In this document: positions 10,311-22,248 of the stretch, piece after piece
How positions within the stretch are numbered: the first letter of the stretch is position 1
Layout: each line of letters opens with the position of its first letter
Source: Polytrichum commune
Lineage: Eukaryota > Streptophyta > Polytrichopsida > Polytrichales > Polytrichaceae
Length of the DNA: 64,000 bases
Direction: 5' to 3'
Assembly (NCBI GenBank): GCA_950295325.1
Contig: OX485803.1
Coordinates: 13,580,001 to 13,644,000 of the forward strand
Program-made: the position numbers and the translations under genes
Notes under the pieces: generated by a model
Databases searched by the model: none
Told to the model about the DNA's origin: nothing
Seen by the model: only the letters and a program-made list of their open reading frames with translations

Positions 10311-11545
10311 ACACTAACACATTATAAGGCCAAAACATTAGTGATAAATAATTACTCTTTATTACCCACAGTTATCGCAATTGCCTTACTGGCTCCCTAT
10401 CTCTTAGTGTTTCCTCTACCGGTTAAGCTACATGTTCATGGATGATGGTTTGAATATTGTGTTCTTTTGGTACCATGATTGGTAGACCCATCCCTATGGT
10501 AACCAATTTGTATCTAGTTCTTTAAGATTACTAGTTTGGATCCCCACACCGGCTCATAACTGGTCTATTTCTACAATCACTACTATCGGGCACTTCCTTG
10601 TACACTATGACTAGTGAGCAATTCACTCTCCCTTTCATGTACCTCAATTTCAACAACTACCATCATTTGTTTTTACCCGGTACCCCCTTCCTTGCTCGTT
10701 AAGTCTCGTGGTTATTCCAACCATGAGTACCGGTAGCCCCCCCCCCTTTTTTTTTACCATGGCTACTACCGTCCTTACTTCTAGATGCCAATTTTTCCAT
10801 TGACCACCTATCACCTTGGAAACCCCAGCTCTACAAACATATACTCACCTAGGTTTTGGCTCTACTGCCAACTATTTAACATATCAAATACAACTCTCTA
10901 CCTCCAATTGTATCACAACCCTATATAATTATAGACCCAACACCTTGTTAGCTTGATTGTCCTTACCGCTAGCTTAAGATCCTCGATATGGCTAATATCA
11001 TACAAAATGATGAGAACACCACCAACTACTAGATAATCATTACCTCAAGTTACATATACTCACAATACGGGTTTCCAACAACATCCTCACTCTTTTATTC
11101 AAAATGGTAACCACACACAAAACTTCTAGATACATTGGTCACACTTGACATTCTTTCCACCCCACTTAAATACTATCTTCTACTCTTATCTAGACTTCCC
11201 GCTTCCAGTTCTAACCACACTTTCAACATCGGTTCTCCTTCACTAATATCTTCTACCTTATCTTTATCTAGTCCCTAACCCTTGTCCATGTATTCAAGAA
11301 TGACAACAAAACTTGGAATGAAATTGTTTTTCGCATATGAAGCTCCATCAAGAGGCACCTAAATCCGAATGAATTAAAATCAGCGTGACCGATCAATACC
11401 AAAACAAAGACATCCAATGTGCACTAAATCACTCGAACTCAATATGTACATGCAACAGACACGTTTCCTGGCCGATTTGCCTCCAGGGCACTCCAAAAGT
11501 TTTGTGGATTTTGTGAATGACACCTCTCCCCGAAGCAATGAATGA

Positions 11546-11550
<5 letters not shown>
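10311..11550. other. No gene recognised
   Basis: C- and T-rich on the plus strand, with a C10T9 run at 10737-10755. No supported feature. Confidence 0.5.
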
Positions 11551-11582
<32 letters not shown>

Positions 11583-11593
11583 CCCCCCCCCCC
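11551..11593 (+). repeat. T32 run followed by C11 run
   Basis: Thirty-two T (11551-11582) pass directly into eleven C (11583-11593). On the minus strand this is G11A32, which produces poly-Lys and poly-Gly in three overlapping frames. Could be a retroposed A-tail plus homopolymer slippage; length is likely uncertain. Confidence 0.9.
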
Positions 11594-11596
11594 TCC

Positions 11597-11940
11597 CACA
11601 AGAGACAACACCAACGTTCCACATAATCTGCAAGTTGTAAGGCATCATCCCATTTCACCATATCCAACTTGGGCAAAATACTATTCACAACCTCGTCCTC
11701 CAACTACGAAATCAAAACACTCGTTATAAAACTACAATGAATGCAAAGATCCGACGGTAGAGCAACTTCCAAATCATGAAACAACCACATGAAGCAATAT
11801 GTAAATGCAACAATCTCACATTGTGCCCACAATGATGCTTCTACCAACCACACGTCGAGGTCATTATCTCGGACTTCAGGTGGCGGCAAACGCAATGACT
11901 CACGTGCCATTTTGGAGGTGAAGTTCACCATCTCCACCAT
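11597..11940 (-). pseudogene. Unidentified coding relic with one in-frame stop
   Basis: A minus-strand frame runs from 11940 to about 11597, broken only by a TAG near 11704-11706. Before the stop it contains LRLPPPEVRDNDLDVWLVEA; after it, ILPKLDMVKWDDALQLADYV. Both look like real protein rather than random sequence. The frame ends in the homopolymer at 11551-11593, which would have disrupted any gene. I do not recognise the family. Confidence 0.3.
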
Positions 11941-12947
11941 TTATTTCTTTCTTTCTTTTTGTATGCGCCAGGTACGGGAGTACAGAGTCTGTAGTTTTTA
12001 GGCTTTTGTTTTTTTAATATGATTTTTCCTACTGGCATTCCAGGTTTTGAATGAGGGGCTGGTTGAGGCAATCCTAAGCCCTTTCAATCTATCGAGCATA
12101 CACACACACACTCACACACATTCAATGACTACATACACTCACATCTTGTTGTTAAGGGAAGGGGAGGGGAGGGGAGATGAATTAGAGTCTTGCTAGGCCC
12201 CCCTCCACCTTCTTGAAGCAAATCGGATTTCTAGCAAAAATTCACAAAACAAACAATTTAGGAAACTCAGTAATCTGAGTTTTATTGAATAAAGAGCAGT
12301 TGGTTGAGCCATCGCAGCCCTGTCAATCTATGCTAGCACATGGATGCAAAGTATGATGATCATATAGAGTAGAGGTACTTATAATCTTTAAGGAAAAGGT
12401 GGGTCGAACGGGCATTTCAATCACACTCATCCCTCTAAGGTCACCATTCCTTCTTTTCTCTTCTCCAGAGGCACCTATAACCAATCACTTAAGAGGTTTT
12501 GTGCCAGGTCCGGAGAAGTAGGAGGCGGTGTACAACTTTCCCATGTAAGAAGACACAAATCAAGAGGACTGGAATTTTTCTAGTAATTGTATTCCTTAAA
12601 TTGAAAACACTGTAGATTTTTGAAGCCAAAAGTTGGTCCGAACATGTTACCAATGTTTCGAGTCTACCAAAATTGCTTAATTAAACCGCTCACTTCTCCT
12701 CACTTGAGCACTCAAAACCATGACATATGTCATGGCATTAATGGTTCTAGCCTAATCGAAGTAGATGAACTTTATTAAGGGCAAGTGAGGTGGATTAGAA
12801 TCCATCATGGCCCCTCACCCTTGAACGGCCAAGTCTAAGATATAGCAAGAACTCACACAAAAATATAGAGTCAAAAACTTTGAAATATGAGTTTCGGTAA
12901 CGAAACTCAAATTCCAAAGTTTTTGGATTTTTTTTTTGATGAATGTT
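11941..12947. other. No gene recognised
   Basis: Contains a weak local direct repeat (GGTTGAG..CAATC..GCCC blocks near 12058 and 12300) and an ACAC-rich patch near 12100. No coding evidence. Confidence 0.45.
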
Positions 12948-13167
12948 TTGACTATGCTAAATCGTGTATTTAGTGTCACTTACTTTAAGAAATACACAAT
13001 GCTATGTTTAACTATTGATGTAACTTTCTACCAAGTAAAGATGTTAATGTTTTACAATGCCCAAACAACCAATTTGACCTTTGTTGGCAAAAAGAAGATA
13101 CATAGTAAATAATTATAGCAATGAGTAATTCCAAATAGCAAGTGACACTAAATACAATATTTGGTGT
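12948..13167 (-). mobile_element. MITE family A, reverse-orientation copy
   Basis: Left TIR GTATTTAGTGTCACTTACTT (from 12965) and right TIR CAAGTGACACTAAATACAAT are inverted copies; the right end continues to ATTTGGTGT. The interior is the complement of the plus copies: CTACCAAGTAAAGATGTTAA, then CCAAACAACCAATTTGACC. Outer ends are approximate. Confidence 0.7.
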
Positions 13168-13191
13168 AACATCCTAGACCCTTTCAACTTA

Positions 13192-13346
13192 CAACCCACC
13201 CACACTTACTGATGCGGGCCACCAATACACAGTTCCTACTAGCAGGGGCCGCTTTTAGAGTTGGTTTAGCCAGTCACAACCATTGGATGCAACCAATGTT
13301 GGTACTTACCGTTCACTGGTGGCCCGCACCAGTAAGTGCGGGTGTG
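13192..13346 (+). mobile_element. 155-bp MITE family E, copy 1
   Basis: TIRs of about 35-40 bases: the left has CCCACACTTACTGATGCGGG and the right the inverse, GGCCCGCACCAGTAAGTGCG. The centre has CTTTTAGAGTTGGTTTAGCC. The same element occurs in reverse orientation at 55051-55208. TTA lies next to the left end and TAATTA next to the right end, hinting at Harbinger-type targeting, but the exact duplication is not resolved. Confidence 0.75.
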
Positions 13347-13920
13347 TAATTAATGAGCACATACATGCAAAGTATATAAAGCTTATTGAGGGAGGGGAGG
13401 TGCATGGCATGGCTGATTTTTCACAAAGTTTTTGCCCGTCCATGTCCAAAAACCTTGAATTGAAAGGCAAAAAAAATTGCAACCCGTCCCAAAACTGTTA
13501 GTTTCTAAACCAACCTGTCCATGGTAAGGTTAAAGAAAAAACAACCCGTCCCAAAACCGGTTTGGAAATGAAAATACCTGTCCTGCAATACGTATAAAGA
13601 AGTCTCTTACAATGTTGGTAAAAAACAAAAAAAACCAAAAGATGTTGACATGTGACTATTTGCACTTGGAAACAATAGGATCTTCACAAATTATGCCTTC
13701 GATGCCCGTCAGTTATTTGTCTTTTGCTGTCGATTCTCATCCTTCCAATACACCCCATTCTAATTTCCTTTGCCATCATCATTTCTTTTTATTTCTTGTC
13801 CTTCAATCTCCAATTTCTTTCCCCACACTCTATCCTCAAGGTGTTTCCATCACCCGTCATTACCTGTCTGTCACCACCCGCATTCCCTCCACAAGGGGGG
13901 TTTTTCTAGACAAAACCTAA

Positions 13921-14075
13921 TCAAAAGTCATCTACGTGCTACTTTGAAGTTAGAGACTTTAGATGCTTTGATGCGCATTTCATGTGCAAATATTCCATTT
14001 GAAAACATCAATTGGAATGCAGTGATGCTTGTTTGGAGAAACATGAAGGATAGGAGAATTCATTCACTTCTTTGA
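13921..14075 (+). pseudogene. Possible hAT transposase C-terminal fragment
   Basis: The last 50 or so codons of a plus-strand frame read HLRATLKLETLDALMRIS, then about 30 residues ending MKDRRI. The pattern (K)xxLRxxLxxxxLDALMRIS followed by W and a basic end resembles the tail of hAT-type transposases carrying the dimerisation region. Upstream residues in the same frame are low-complexity Ser/Pro/Phe and not part of the protein, so only a fragment survives. Family recognised by eye only. Confidence 0.35.
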
Positions 14076-14245
14076 AGGGTGAGTAGCTCTTTATTTTTGT
14101 AATTTTTGAACATGTTTATATATACTACAACCGTTGCTTTATTAGGTTTAATCATGTGTGAGGACCAGCATGAATACAAATTCATTGAAATAGCATTTGG
14201 TTGAGGGCCTAGTCACATTTGGCTTCGCACTACACTTGAGGGTCC

Positions 14246-15094
14246 GTGACCACACTACATGATATTGAAAGTGTCTTGGGACGGCATTTGAACATTTTCT
14301 TTTGCTCTCACAATTTCATGGTCACGGCTCTTGGCTCATGTGTGAAGTGGCCCTTAATGGATGACATGATCAAAGCATTCATGCAAATTGCTAATCATCA
14401 TTTATGGCTTAAAGGTGGCCCTAGGGAATTTTTTTTGACCAAGCATCATTGAAGTTGAAAGTTGCAGCTCACACTAGTGATCTCAAGCTCCTTGCAAAAG
14501 CAATTAGGTATTTCCTAGGGGGGGATGATCTCAATACAAGGAACTATGCTATGGAGGGGACTAAATTGTTTGAATTAACCAATAGACAATTGGACTTGCC
14601 ACCGGGGTTTAAGTATGGTTCTCATTGTCCAAACAAGGTGAACTACTCCATTCCTTGCCCTCACACAAGGTCCACTAGGGCATACATTCAGGATTCCATC
14701 ACACCTGATGAGAATGTGGTCTCTCACACCACTAGCATGTTGAAAGTCAGAGTGCTCCGAATACCAATGGCACATTACTAGATTGCCTTATTTGTCAATG
14801 AAAAAGTGCCAAGCGTTGCAGGCCAACACATGGCATCCATGCATGGCAAAGTGAGAAAAAAGTTTGGAACAAACCTTACAAGGGATGAGGTTTTTGCATT
14901 GGAGGATGTTGGATTTCCACTACAACAATGGGAGGCTCTATCACCACATTGTCATTTGGGTACAAACCCCACCAACCAATCCTCTGTTCGCATTTCAATG
15001 TTCCAACATACCCAAGTGCTCACCCCAACACACGGTTTTCTAAGGTCTTTCGTTGTAATATGGTGGCACCTATGCCATAATGTGAGCCCAAAAT
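14246..15094 (+). pseudogene. Unidentified protein relic, frameshift plus one stop
   Basis: A frame at 14246-14452 passes by a frameshift into a second frame that runs from 14449 to 15094, broken only by a TAG at 14779-14781. The second frame contains LTNRQLDLPPGFKYGSHC and, after the stop, KFGTNLTRDEVFALEDVGFP. These long, protein-like stretches suggest a gene decayed recently. I do not recognise the family. Its end runs into repeat F, whose other copy is also preceded by a faintly similar translation, so it may be a transposon protein. Confidence 0.4.
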
Positions 15095-15430
15095 AGTGCC
15101 CACATGGGTTGTTGACTTTTACAAGTTGTTAGAATCTAGACTTTGATTTTTTATCAATTATTATAAAACATAAACAGAGTGTAAACTTCGAGCTGGTGTT
15201 AGAATTAAGTTGAAACTGAAAAGGGTATGGCCTTATGGTTGGGAATCGGTTGGGATTAATTGAAAGTAGTTAGGGGGTTCGGGAGTTGAACTTAGGCTAC
15301 TAGCTGGGCTTATTGGCCGGGTAAGGCTCTTTAGTGTTGGTTTAAGGCTTGGCCACTAGTCAATTGGGGGTGGGAAGTTAATTGTCCGAATTAGGGAACC
15401 GGGGGGTTAGTATTGGAAGGGGCTCACTGT
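15082..15430 (+). repeat. Dispersed repeat F, copy 1
   Basis: Begins GTGAGCCCAAAATAGTGCCC and matches the minus strand of 36480-36833, which begins GTGAGCCCAAAATGGTGCCC. Similarity continues with gaps through ATAAAACATAAACAGAGTG. The abrupt TGTGAGCC start would fit an LTR or 3' element end, but a partner LTR was not found. Confidence 0.5.
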
Positions 15431-16740
15431 GCCCTAGCAATTCCAGGGGGTCCTGGAAGTGAAGCGGCGGTGAAAGGAGCGGGGCTCCTGATTCAAGGAC
15501 ACAGACAGGGGATACGAGGATGAGTGAAGGGAGAGAGAAGAGAGAATGCGGGGAGCTGCAGGGGAAAACGGGGTGAATGGATACGGCTGGACTGAGATGG
15601 ATGCAGCTGGGAAGAAAAGATGAGGATTCGGGGGGGGGGGTGTTCAAGGAAGAGGCCACTGGCCGTGGCCGCATTTTGGTAGAATCAGGCCAAATCAGGC
15701 CACAGAACATCCGGCCACCAGGGAATGCAAGAGCAACCGAGCAATCTAGCAATGTGTGGCCAATTGGGAAGAGGATGAACGCCGCCACCATTTCTGATCG
15801 AGAGTTACCAGGAATGCGCTCTCACCGAGTTGGATTGCATAATTCTAAGTCAGGATGCATGGAGGGGAAGCAAGGGTGATTGACAGTGGGTGCGAAGCGG
15901 CATTGGAATCTTGAGGGCCGACATTGCTTGATGACCGAGTGTTAAGGGTGGGAGGATTCACGCTGACGCCATGGCCGAATGGCGACATTAGAACTTAACC
16001 AAACTCTCCAGCCAGTTGGCGGAATGCGAAAGAAGGACGAGGCTGCAAACCACCTCAACAGGTGCGGCCGGTAGACAGCTGAAGGGGGTCACAAAAGCCG
16101 TTGGGTTGGGGGCAGCCAAGGACCGGTACTGACGGGCGTTGACGGGCGACCAGCTGGAGGGAACAACGTAGAATCTTGTTGCAGGTAGCTGGACTGCCGG
16201 CAAGGTTTAGGGGTTGTAGGCAAGGACTAAGGGTTAGGGATCTTATGCTAGAAGGGCTGATTAAGGGGAGTAAGGGAAGTGCCTAAACAAGGTGGCATTA
16301 AGCCTTGGTTAGTGGTTGTAAGGGGGAGATTAGGGGGAGAGAGAGGATGAGTGTTGGCCACCCGGTATTGGGGTGACTCCCGTATGAGGGGAAGTTAGAT
16401 GTAGTAAGATGATGAGTGTTTTAGTAGTTTGAAGGGAATATAGTGTGGGTGGGAGATTAGCTAGTGGCAGGAGCCATAGGATGAAAGCATTGATAAATGC
16501 TTAAATCTTGATTTATGTAATAAAGTTGGGTGTCCCATGAACAATGGTAATTTTGGGTGACAAGTGGTTGGAAAAGAAGCGGAGTGCAAAGTACATGTGA
16601 GCCCAGGGCTCTCACCTGGACTAGGACGCAACCAAGGGTGAGGGTTTAGGGCTGACACATAACACACAACTAAATGGGAGGGCGCATTGCATATGGATGC
16701 GTATTATGTGGTAGGTGTAATGGCCATCCCATACCTTGGA
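15431..16740. other. G-rich stretch without recognised gene
   Basis: Visibly richer in G and GC than its surroundings, with a G11 run at 15630-15640. The 137-residue minus-strand frame at 15378-15791 is Ser/Pro/Leu-rich, as expected from translating G-skewed DNA, and shows no domain. It may be the interior or LTR of an unrecognised element. Confidence 0.4.
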
Positions 16741-19140
16741 TACGGTTGGATCATAACCATAGGCTCCAAGGAGGAGAAGACTTACCTCGTCTCTCGTTCA
16801 TAATGCACTTGCCTTGACTTTGCTAAAATATCTTCAATGGCAGGGGGGAGGTTCGGACAGTGGGTAACCTGCAAGCATTTGTACTACATTTTCAAGTTTT
16901 TCTACAAGGTTGACTATGTCATTGACAAGTTCATTCATGCACCCAAATTCAATTACAATGAAGTGGTGCATCTTCTAAACCTCATGGGTATGGCATAACA
17001 AGCTTAGATTTTCTGAATGCGATGGGCATGGACACATAGTTTTTGTATGTAGAAAGATATATGTTAGTTCATAGGAAACATAGTGCACACTGATGATGCA
17101 ACTATGTGAGTGTATGTCACAATAAGGTGCCTTACATTTCAATCATGTATTTGTCATTTTAATATAATGTCTATTATTGTGGACCATCATGCACCTTCAC
17201 ATCCATGGTAATAGGGTTTAATGTACTATTTATGCTCTCTCAAACATATTATTTCCAAAATATATAATCCAAATGTATTTCTATACTTTCTTAAATTAGC
17301 CATAAATTGGCAATTATGTTCCGCACCGCTCACATGCTAGCTTTCTTCCCTTCATTAGTCCCATTTTTGCATAACCATTCTAATATGCCTTGAAAATGCA
17401 ATACACCTAACCAAAAGTCCCCCCCCCCCCCCCACAAACACCCCAACCCATTGGAGACACCCACCAAGGTCAATTGATCCAAGAAATGGAATCACACCTT
17501 GCTCCCTCCTATTTTAAGGTACCCCCCTCTCCCCCTACCCCTCCTAGTCATGTTTGACCTACAACTACAATTAAAATACCCCATACCTACTACACATACG
17601 GTTGCTTCACACCCCTGCCAAGGCAACGAAGGCAACGCTAGACTAGGCATTTACCACCTCGCCAACAACACACAATGTGGCAATAGACTCTCATGACACC
17701 AAAATATCCTACGAGTTGAATTGACAATCATCTTTGTAGCCCTCCACCTTACCAAAGGCAACATGACCCACTATATATTTTCACAAACAATTTCAAATCC
17801 ACCTATCTTATCAACAACCCCGTCTGCCAACCCTCCTCCCAACATAATCATCTTGAGAATCTACTCATAGAAACCATCATTTGATGACTGTTGGAAAGCA
17901 CAACCCCCCTCTAGAAAATCCGCGCACACCTAGAAATACTCAAAATTGACATTGCAGATAAAATTCCCAAATTTGGCGCTAACAAACGGCCGCCACGCAC
18001 CACTCCCCCAGTACATGCAACACATACCACCCAATTTTTGCACTCCAATTTGCTTACCGAACACTCACATACCACACCCATAGGGCACCTCAAACCCCTA
18101 CATATGTAAGGAATACACCTGCCAACTCGAAACCATTATACTACCCCAACACCCATATGTACCAAAATGGCTCAACAACCCCCCCCCCCCCCCCCCCCCG
18201 CGGTCTACAAGCACTTTTCGCTAGCATCTCAATGCACAAATGTGCACATCTGAAATACTCTTAATTTGAGATACGCCCAATACATGGTCAAGCACAGAAA
18301 ACCTACCATCTAGCCTACCAACTTCTCATCCCCACTTAGCAACCTTTGCACACTACAAAGACTGGCACATGTCTCCACATACACCACCCACCCTCAACAA
18401 TATTTGAACAACCAGACATAACAACCCATATGGCAAATACATAAGTTACTCCTCTCCCACTGCACGACACGAGACACACCACTAATGCACACATGTACCC
18501 ATCTTGGGACCCCCCCACCCTCCCGGAAGAATACAACCCCTACATGGCTATATCCTTACAAATGTACCACAAGACTATGCTAGTGCCTCATCATCCTCAA
18601 ACATGATATCCTAATCATCAACACCACCTCCTCAAAGAAAATTACACACTATACTACCCAAAATTCAAGCCTACATTTCATTGAAACTACAATATGCCCA
18701 GATTAGGACCCCACTACCGCAACCCAAAGGGAAAGAAGAAAAAGAACTCGAATACTAAATATTGGAGGACATTCTAGAAGACAATGGATGGTATGTCACA
18801 CTAATTATCCTCACAACAAGCATGAGATGAGGCATCCACCCGTACAATATCGCCAACCTATTCAAATAATGCTACATCCCCCTAATGCCCATCCATTCAT
18901 CCATGCAGCTTATTCACTTAATATATATCAAATAGCTCATTATACTCATGCTCAACAAAGGAAAAACAAAAAAACCACCAACAACAAGTAATCCCCACCT
19001 AAGCAACCACCATACAACCCCACAGGGGCACCAACAATTTGACAATGAATCAATAGCATGATGCCTACCCAACTAGCTCACACAAAAGGACAGACAATCC
19101 CCCCCTTCCTTCCCCTTCTCTCACCTTTGGTTGTCCTAAG
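16741..19140. other. C-rich, G-poor stretch without recognised gene
   Basis: From about 17300 to 19100 the plus strand is strongly A+C-rich and poor in G, with C15 at 17419-17433 and C21 at 18179-18199. Small frames here reflect composition (Pro, His, Thr, Asn). No protein, RNA or repeat-copy match recognised. Confidence 0.4.
18179..18199 (+). repeat. C21 homopolymer
   Basis: Twenty-one consecutive C followed by GCGG; the longest pure C/G run in the window. Confidence 0.95.
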
Positions 19141-20430
19141 GACCACCTCCTATAAAAGGCAATAGCACTTGTCCCATAACCTTACTTAGTAAATATGTCT
19201 CGGGTGCACATATTTAACCCTTAAATGTCTACAAAGAAATGAGGAGGGTAAACGAAATCTATAATATGCTATAAAACAATATTTCCAGGGGCTTTAGAAG
19301 TATTATTACAAAAACAAAGGTGTGAAGCAACATCAAAGAATCACATCCACTTGGTTGAAAGAACCAACATTACTTTTGATCCCTATGTTTGGATTTAGTT
19401 GTACAAAATTTGAAAAATCATCATAATCACAAATCTCATTGTTTTGATGAGAAACAAGGTTTTATTGGTTAAATCTACAAATGCCATAATTTGGTGGAAT
19501 GATGCAAGCATATTATGACATTAATATGATCAAACTGTAAAAACATGTCTTCAATGTGGGTACTTCATGAACTATGGAGGATAACTATCCATGCATTTTC
19601 TAAATCAACCTTTTGACGATGAGGGGGTGGCTAGATATAGGGAAAAAAACCAAACAAACAAACAAACAAACAAACAAACCTTATAAGCATTTGGTGGTTA
19701 AGCATGTGAACCATGGGGAATAAGTGGCCACTTATACGTGAACTTGAATCAACGTGTAGATAGTTGCATGTAGGGAGTAGGGGAAAATCTCAAGTAGGTT
19801 AGTAATTACAACACCAAGATGTTCGAGAAATTAGAAGCATTTATATGCACACATCAAAGACAACAACCTTCTTCAAGAGGGATCCTCCTTTGCATTGACA
19901 CAATGACAAGTCAAGCACTTGAGCTATGTGGTTGGTGAATTCTTCACTTTTGCCATGACATGAGTCTTTTGCAATCTTTTTGGCATGGGACGCGGGTTTG
20001 ATAATGCTCATGAATAAGGAAGCCAACAAACGTACATTTGTATCATCTAAATCATGGCCCAGGAAGTAGTATTCCAATTGCATGACAATTTAAAGGACTT
20101 GCCTCCCATCACCATCACCTTTCATGGTTGTCATTAGGTAGGTGGCCTTCTTCCTTATTTGGTCTCTACAATGGCCCACATTTAAATTGCAAATAATCAT
20201 AGCACAAAGTTCACATGATAAATTATTTCATACACAAGGTCTTGGGTAAGGCAAGCTTGGGATATGGCAACCCGTTAGTTCAAAGGCACATAATGAAGAA
20301 AGTTGAGGTTGATCATTGTTCATTTTGTTGGGGACACCCAACATAAAGTGGCATTAAGCTCGCAAAATTCCCGAACCCATGGTGCAACGGCTTGCTTTGA
20401 GTAGTTTGACGTATTTTTCTCACTAATCAC
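19141..20430. other. No gene recognised; (CAAA)n at 19651-19679
   Basis: Contains a CAAA tetranucleotide run. An 80-residue minus-strand frame at 19841-20083 looks mildly protein-like but is unrecognised. Confidence 0.4.
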
Positions 20431-20432
20431 TA

Positions 20433-20674
20433 TATTCGTTAATTTGAGACTTTCTCTTGTCTCAAATTAATATATGGACCACAACAACATGGTCTAATGT
20501 TTGGGTCGTCCTACCTAAACCATCTTGATATGAGTTCTTAATTAGGTTCTTGATATGAACACCCGCTTCAAAGTATTTGCATCTTACAACATTCTCCAAT
20601 ATCTGTGTGATTTTATCCATGTTCTTATATTTGTAACTGTCTCAAAATGCCGAAAAAGTCCCAAATTAACGAAT
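20433..20674. mobile_element. TA-flanked MITE with TATTCGTTAATTTG ends
   Basis: TATTCGTTAATTTGAGAC at the left is mirrored by GTCCCAAATTAACGAATA at the right; similarity continues through GACTTTCTC/GACTTTTTC. TA dinucleotides flank both ends, as in Tc1/mariner/pogo-type elements. About 242 bp, no coding capacity. Confidence 0.6.
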
Positions 20675-21010
20675 ATAGCAATACTAACAAGATGATTGCA
20701 TAGGACTTGTGATGATAGTGACTAACTAGGGGAAGTCTGATTTTTGCTTTATGCTTCATTGCAAATTTTCTAATGCAACACAAGTTTTGCTTAACACTAT
20801 TCAATGTTAATCGATTTCATGTGGGTCGGTTCCATGACCATGGACATGTCAATTATACTATGTGGGCCCCTGAACAAAGTAAGAATTTTGTCTATTATTC
20901 ATACCGACCCTTGGAAATTTGGGTGGAGTTATATCGATCTCCCCTTCAATATGACACCTTTGGTCACGCAAGAAAGTGTCGTATTTTCCGAATGTCGTAG
21001 TCTACATAAT

Positions 21011-21056
21011 ATGACATTTTCGTCTCAAATGTCGGACTATCGAGGTTTTTCAAGAA
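21011..21056 (-). repeat. pogo-type terminus fragment
   Basis: Read on the minus strand, ACCTCGATAGTCCGACATTT then GAGACG resembles the left end of the pogo element at 38516 (ACCCTCGTTAATACGACG). Repeated TATGAC/GTCGTA words nearby fit a subterminal region. No partner end is certain. Confidence 0.35.
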
Positions 21057-22248
21057 AATGACCTATTTCAATGTAAAATGTAATTTTTTTTTGTACACAA
21101 TGAAGATACATAAGTATGAAAGAACATTTTTTGAGAAATATGCTCACAACTTCACACAATATGGATTTTTTGAAGGTCAAAAAATAAATATTAGGCCCAT
21201 GATGATGTCTTCATCATATCACACACTATGAAAATTAGAAACTATTTTCTTCTAATGATATTTGTTGATGTTGCAAATTAACATCTTGTTCAATTTATCT
21301 ATAAAAGATTGCACGTTCATCACATCTACAATTGAAAACTTTGAAGGATGCTTCACCACAAAATTTGATAGTAATCAAGCATATTCACGGGCTTGAGGAA
21401 GCTTGACTATTGGTGCTTGGGGCAATCACACCCCCTTATGTTTCATAATCACATGCGAACAAAGTTTGCTACCCCTATATTATATGCCATAGATAAATTT
21501 TGACATTATGATATTTTTCTATGTATACATAACCATTGAAAATATCTTTTGTATCATTTTTTGAAATTTTTAGTCATCTTCATTTTTGTAGCAATTTTTA
21601 GTTCAATTTTGCATCATTCTAGTTAGAAACGGTATGTATTATAAAAATTCTACATAAAAAATCATCAAATTTGCTTACCACTTTCAACTATGTAATAGAT
21701 ACCGTGTATATCTACTCATGAAAAAACAATTGATAAAATGTTGACTCATTTTGGTGATGCTTTATGTAAAAATTGATTATTTTTTCGTTTGCACGTGGTG
21801 TTCAACTTGACAATGGATTGCACCCCCTGGGTATTGGTGTTGGTTGGTCATTCACATCATTCCCCTCTATTAGCTCTCCATTTGAATCTAAACCCAAATG
21901 GATTTCTCTACCCCATGCCAAATCCACTAACTTAGTAATGTTGTTATGTGCATCAACAATTTCCTCTCTTGCCAATTGCACATATTCTTCGATATGCATT
22001 TCTTCACTTCCAAGATTTAAAGAGGAAATGAGGTTGCGAATTGATTTGTTGTTTCTTTCATTCTCGATTTCTCACATTCATCATCCATGGCATAATTGGC
22101 ACTCCAATCTACAAGTAAAATCTTGAACATCCTTCACTTGTTTCGTATGGTCTGGGAATTCATCTCTCTCCACACTTGAGAGCACCACATAACAACATGC
22201 CTGACATTAGGCACTATTTTCTTCAAGTCCTGATGAGTAATAGAAGTA
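21057..22248. other. No gene recognised
   Basis: AT-rich. The 117-residue plus-strand frame at 21773-22126 and its antisense partner are unrecognised. This stretch may hold the lost 3' part of the minus-strand pogo element that begins at 23385. Confidence 0.4.

Noticed and set aside
11380-11703. Lys-rich frames
   Set aside because: Poly-Lys comes from the T32/A32 run, and the three overlapping frames differ only by phase; only the part above 11597 looks protein-like.
15378-15879. Overlapping 137- and 100-codon frames on opposite strands
   Set aside because: Both are explained by G-skewed composition and a G11 run; Ser/Pro-rich translation without motif.
15600-16200. Plastid or mitochondrial DNA insertion as explanation for higher GC
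   Set aside because: No organelle gene could be recognised in any frame.
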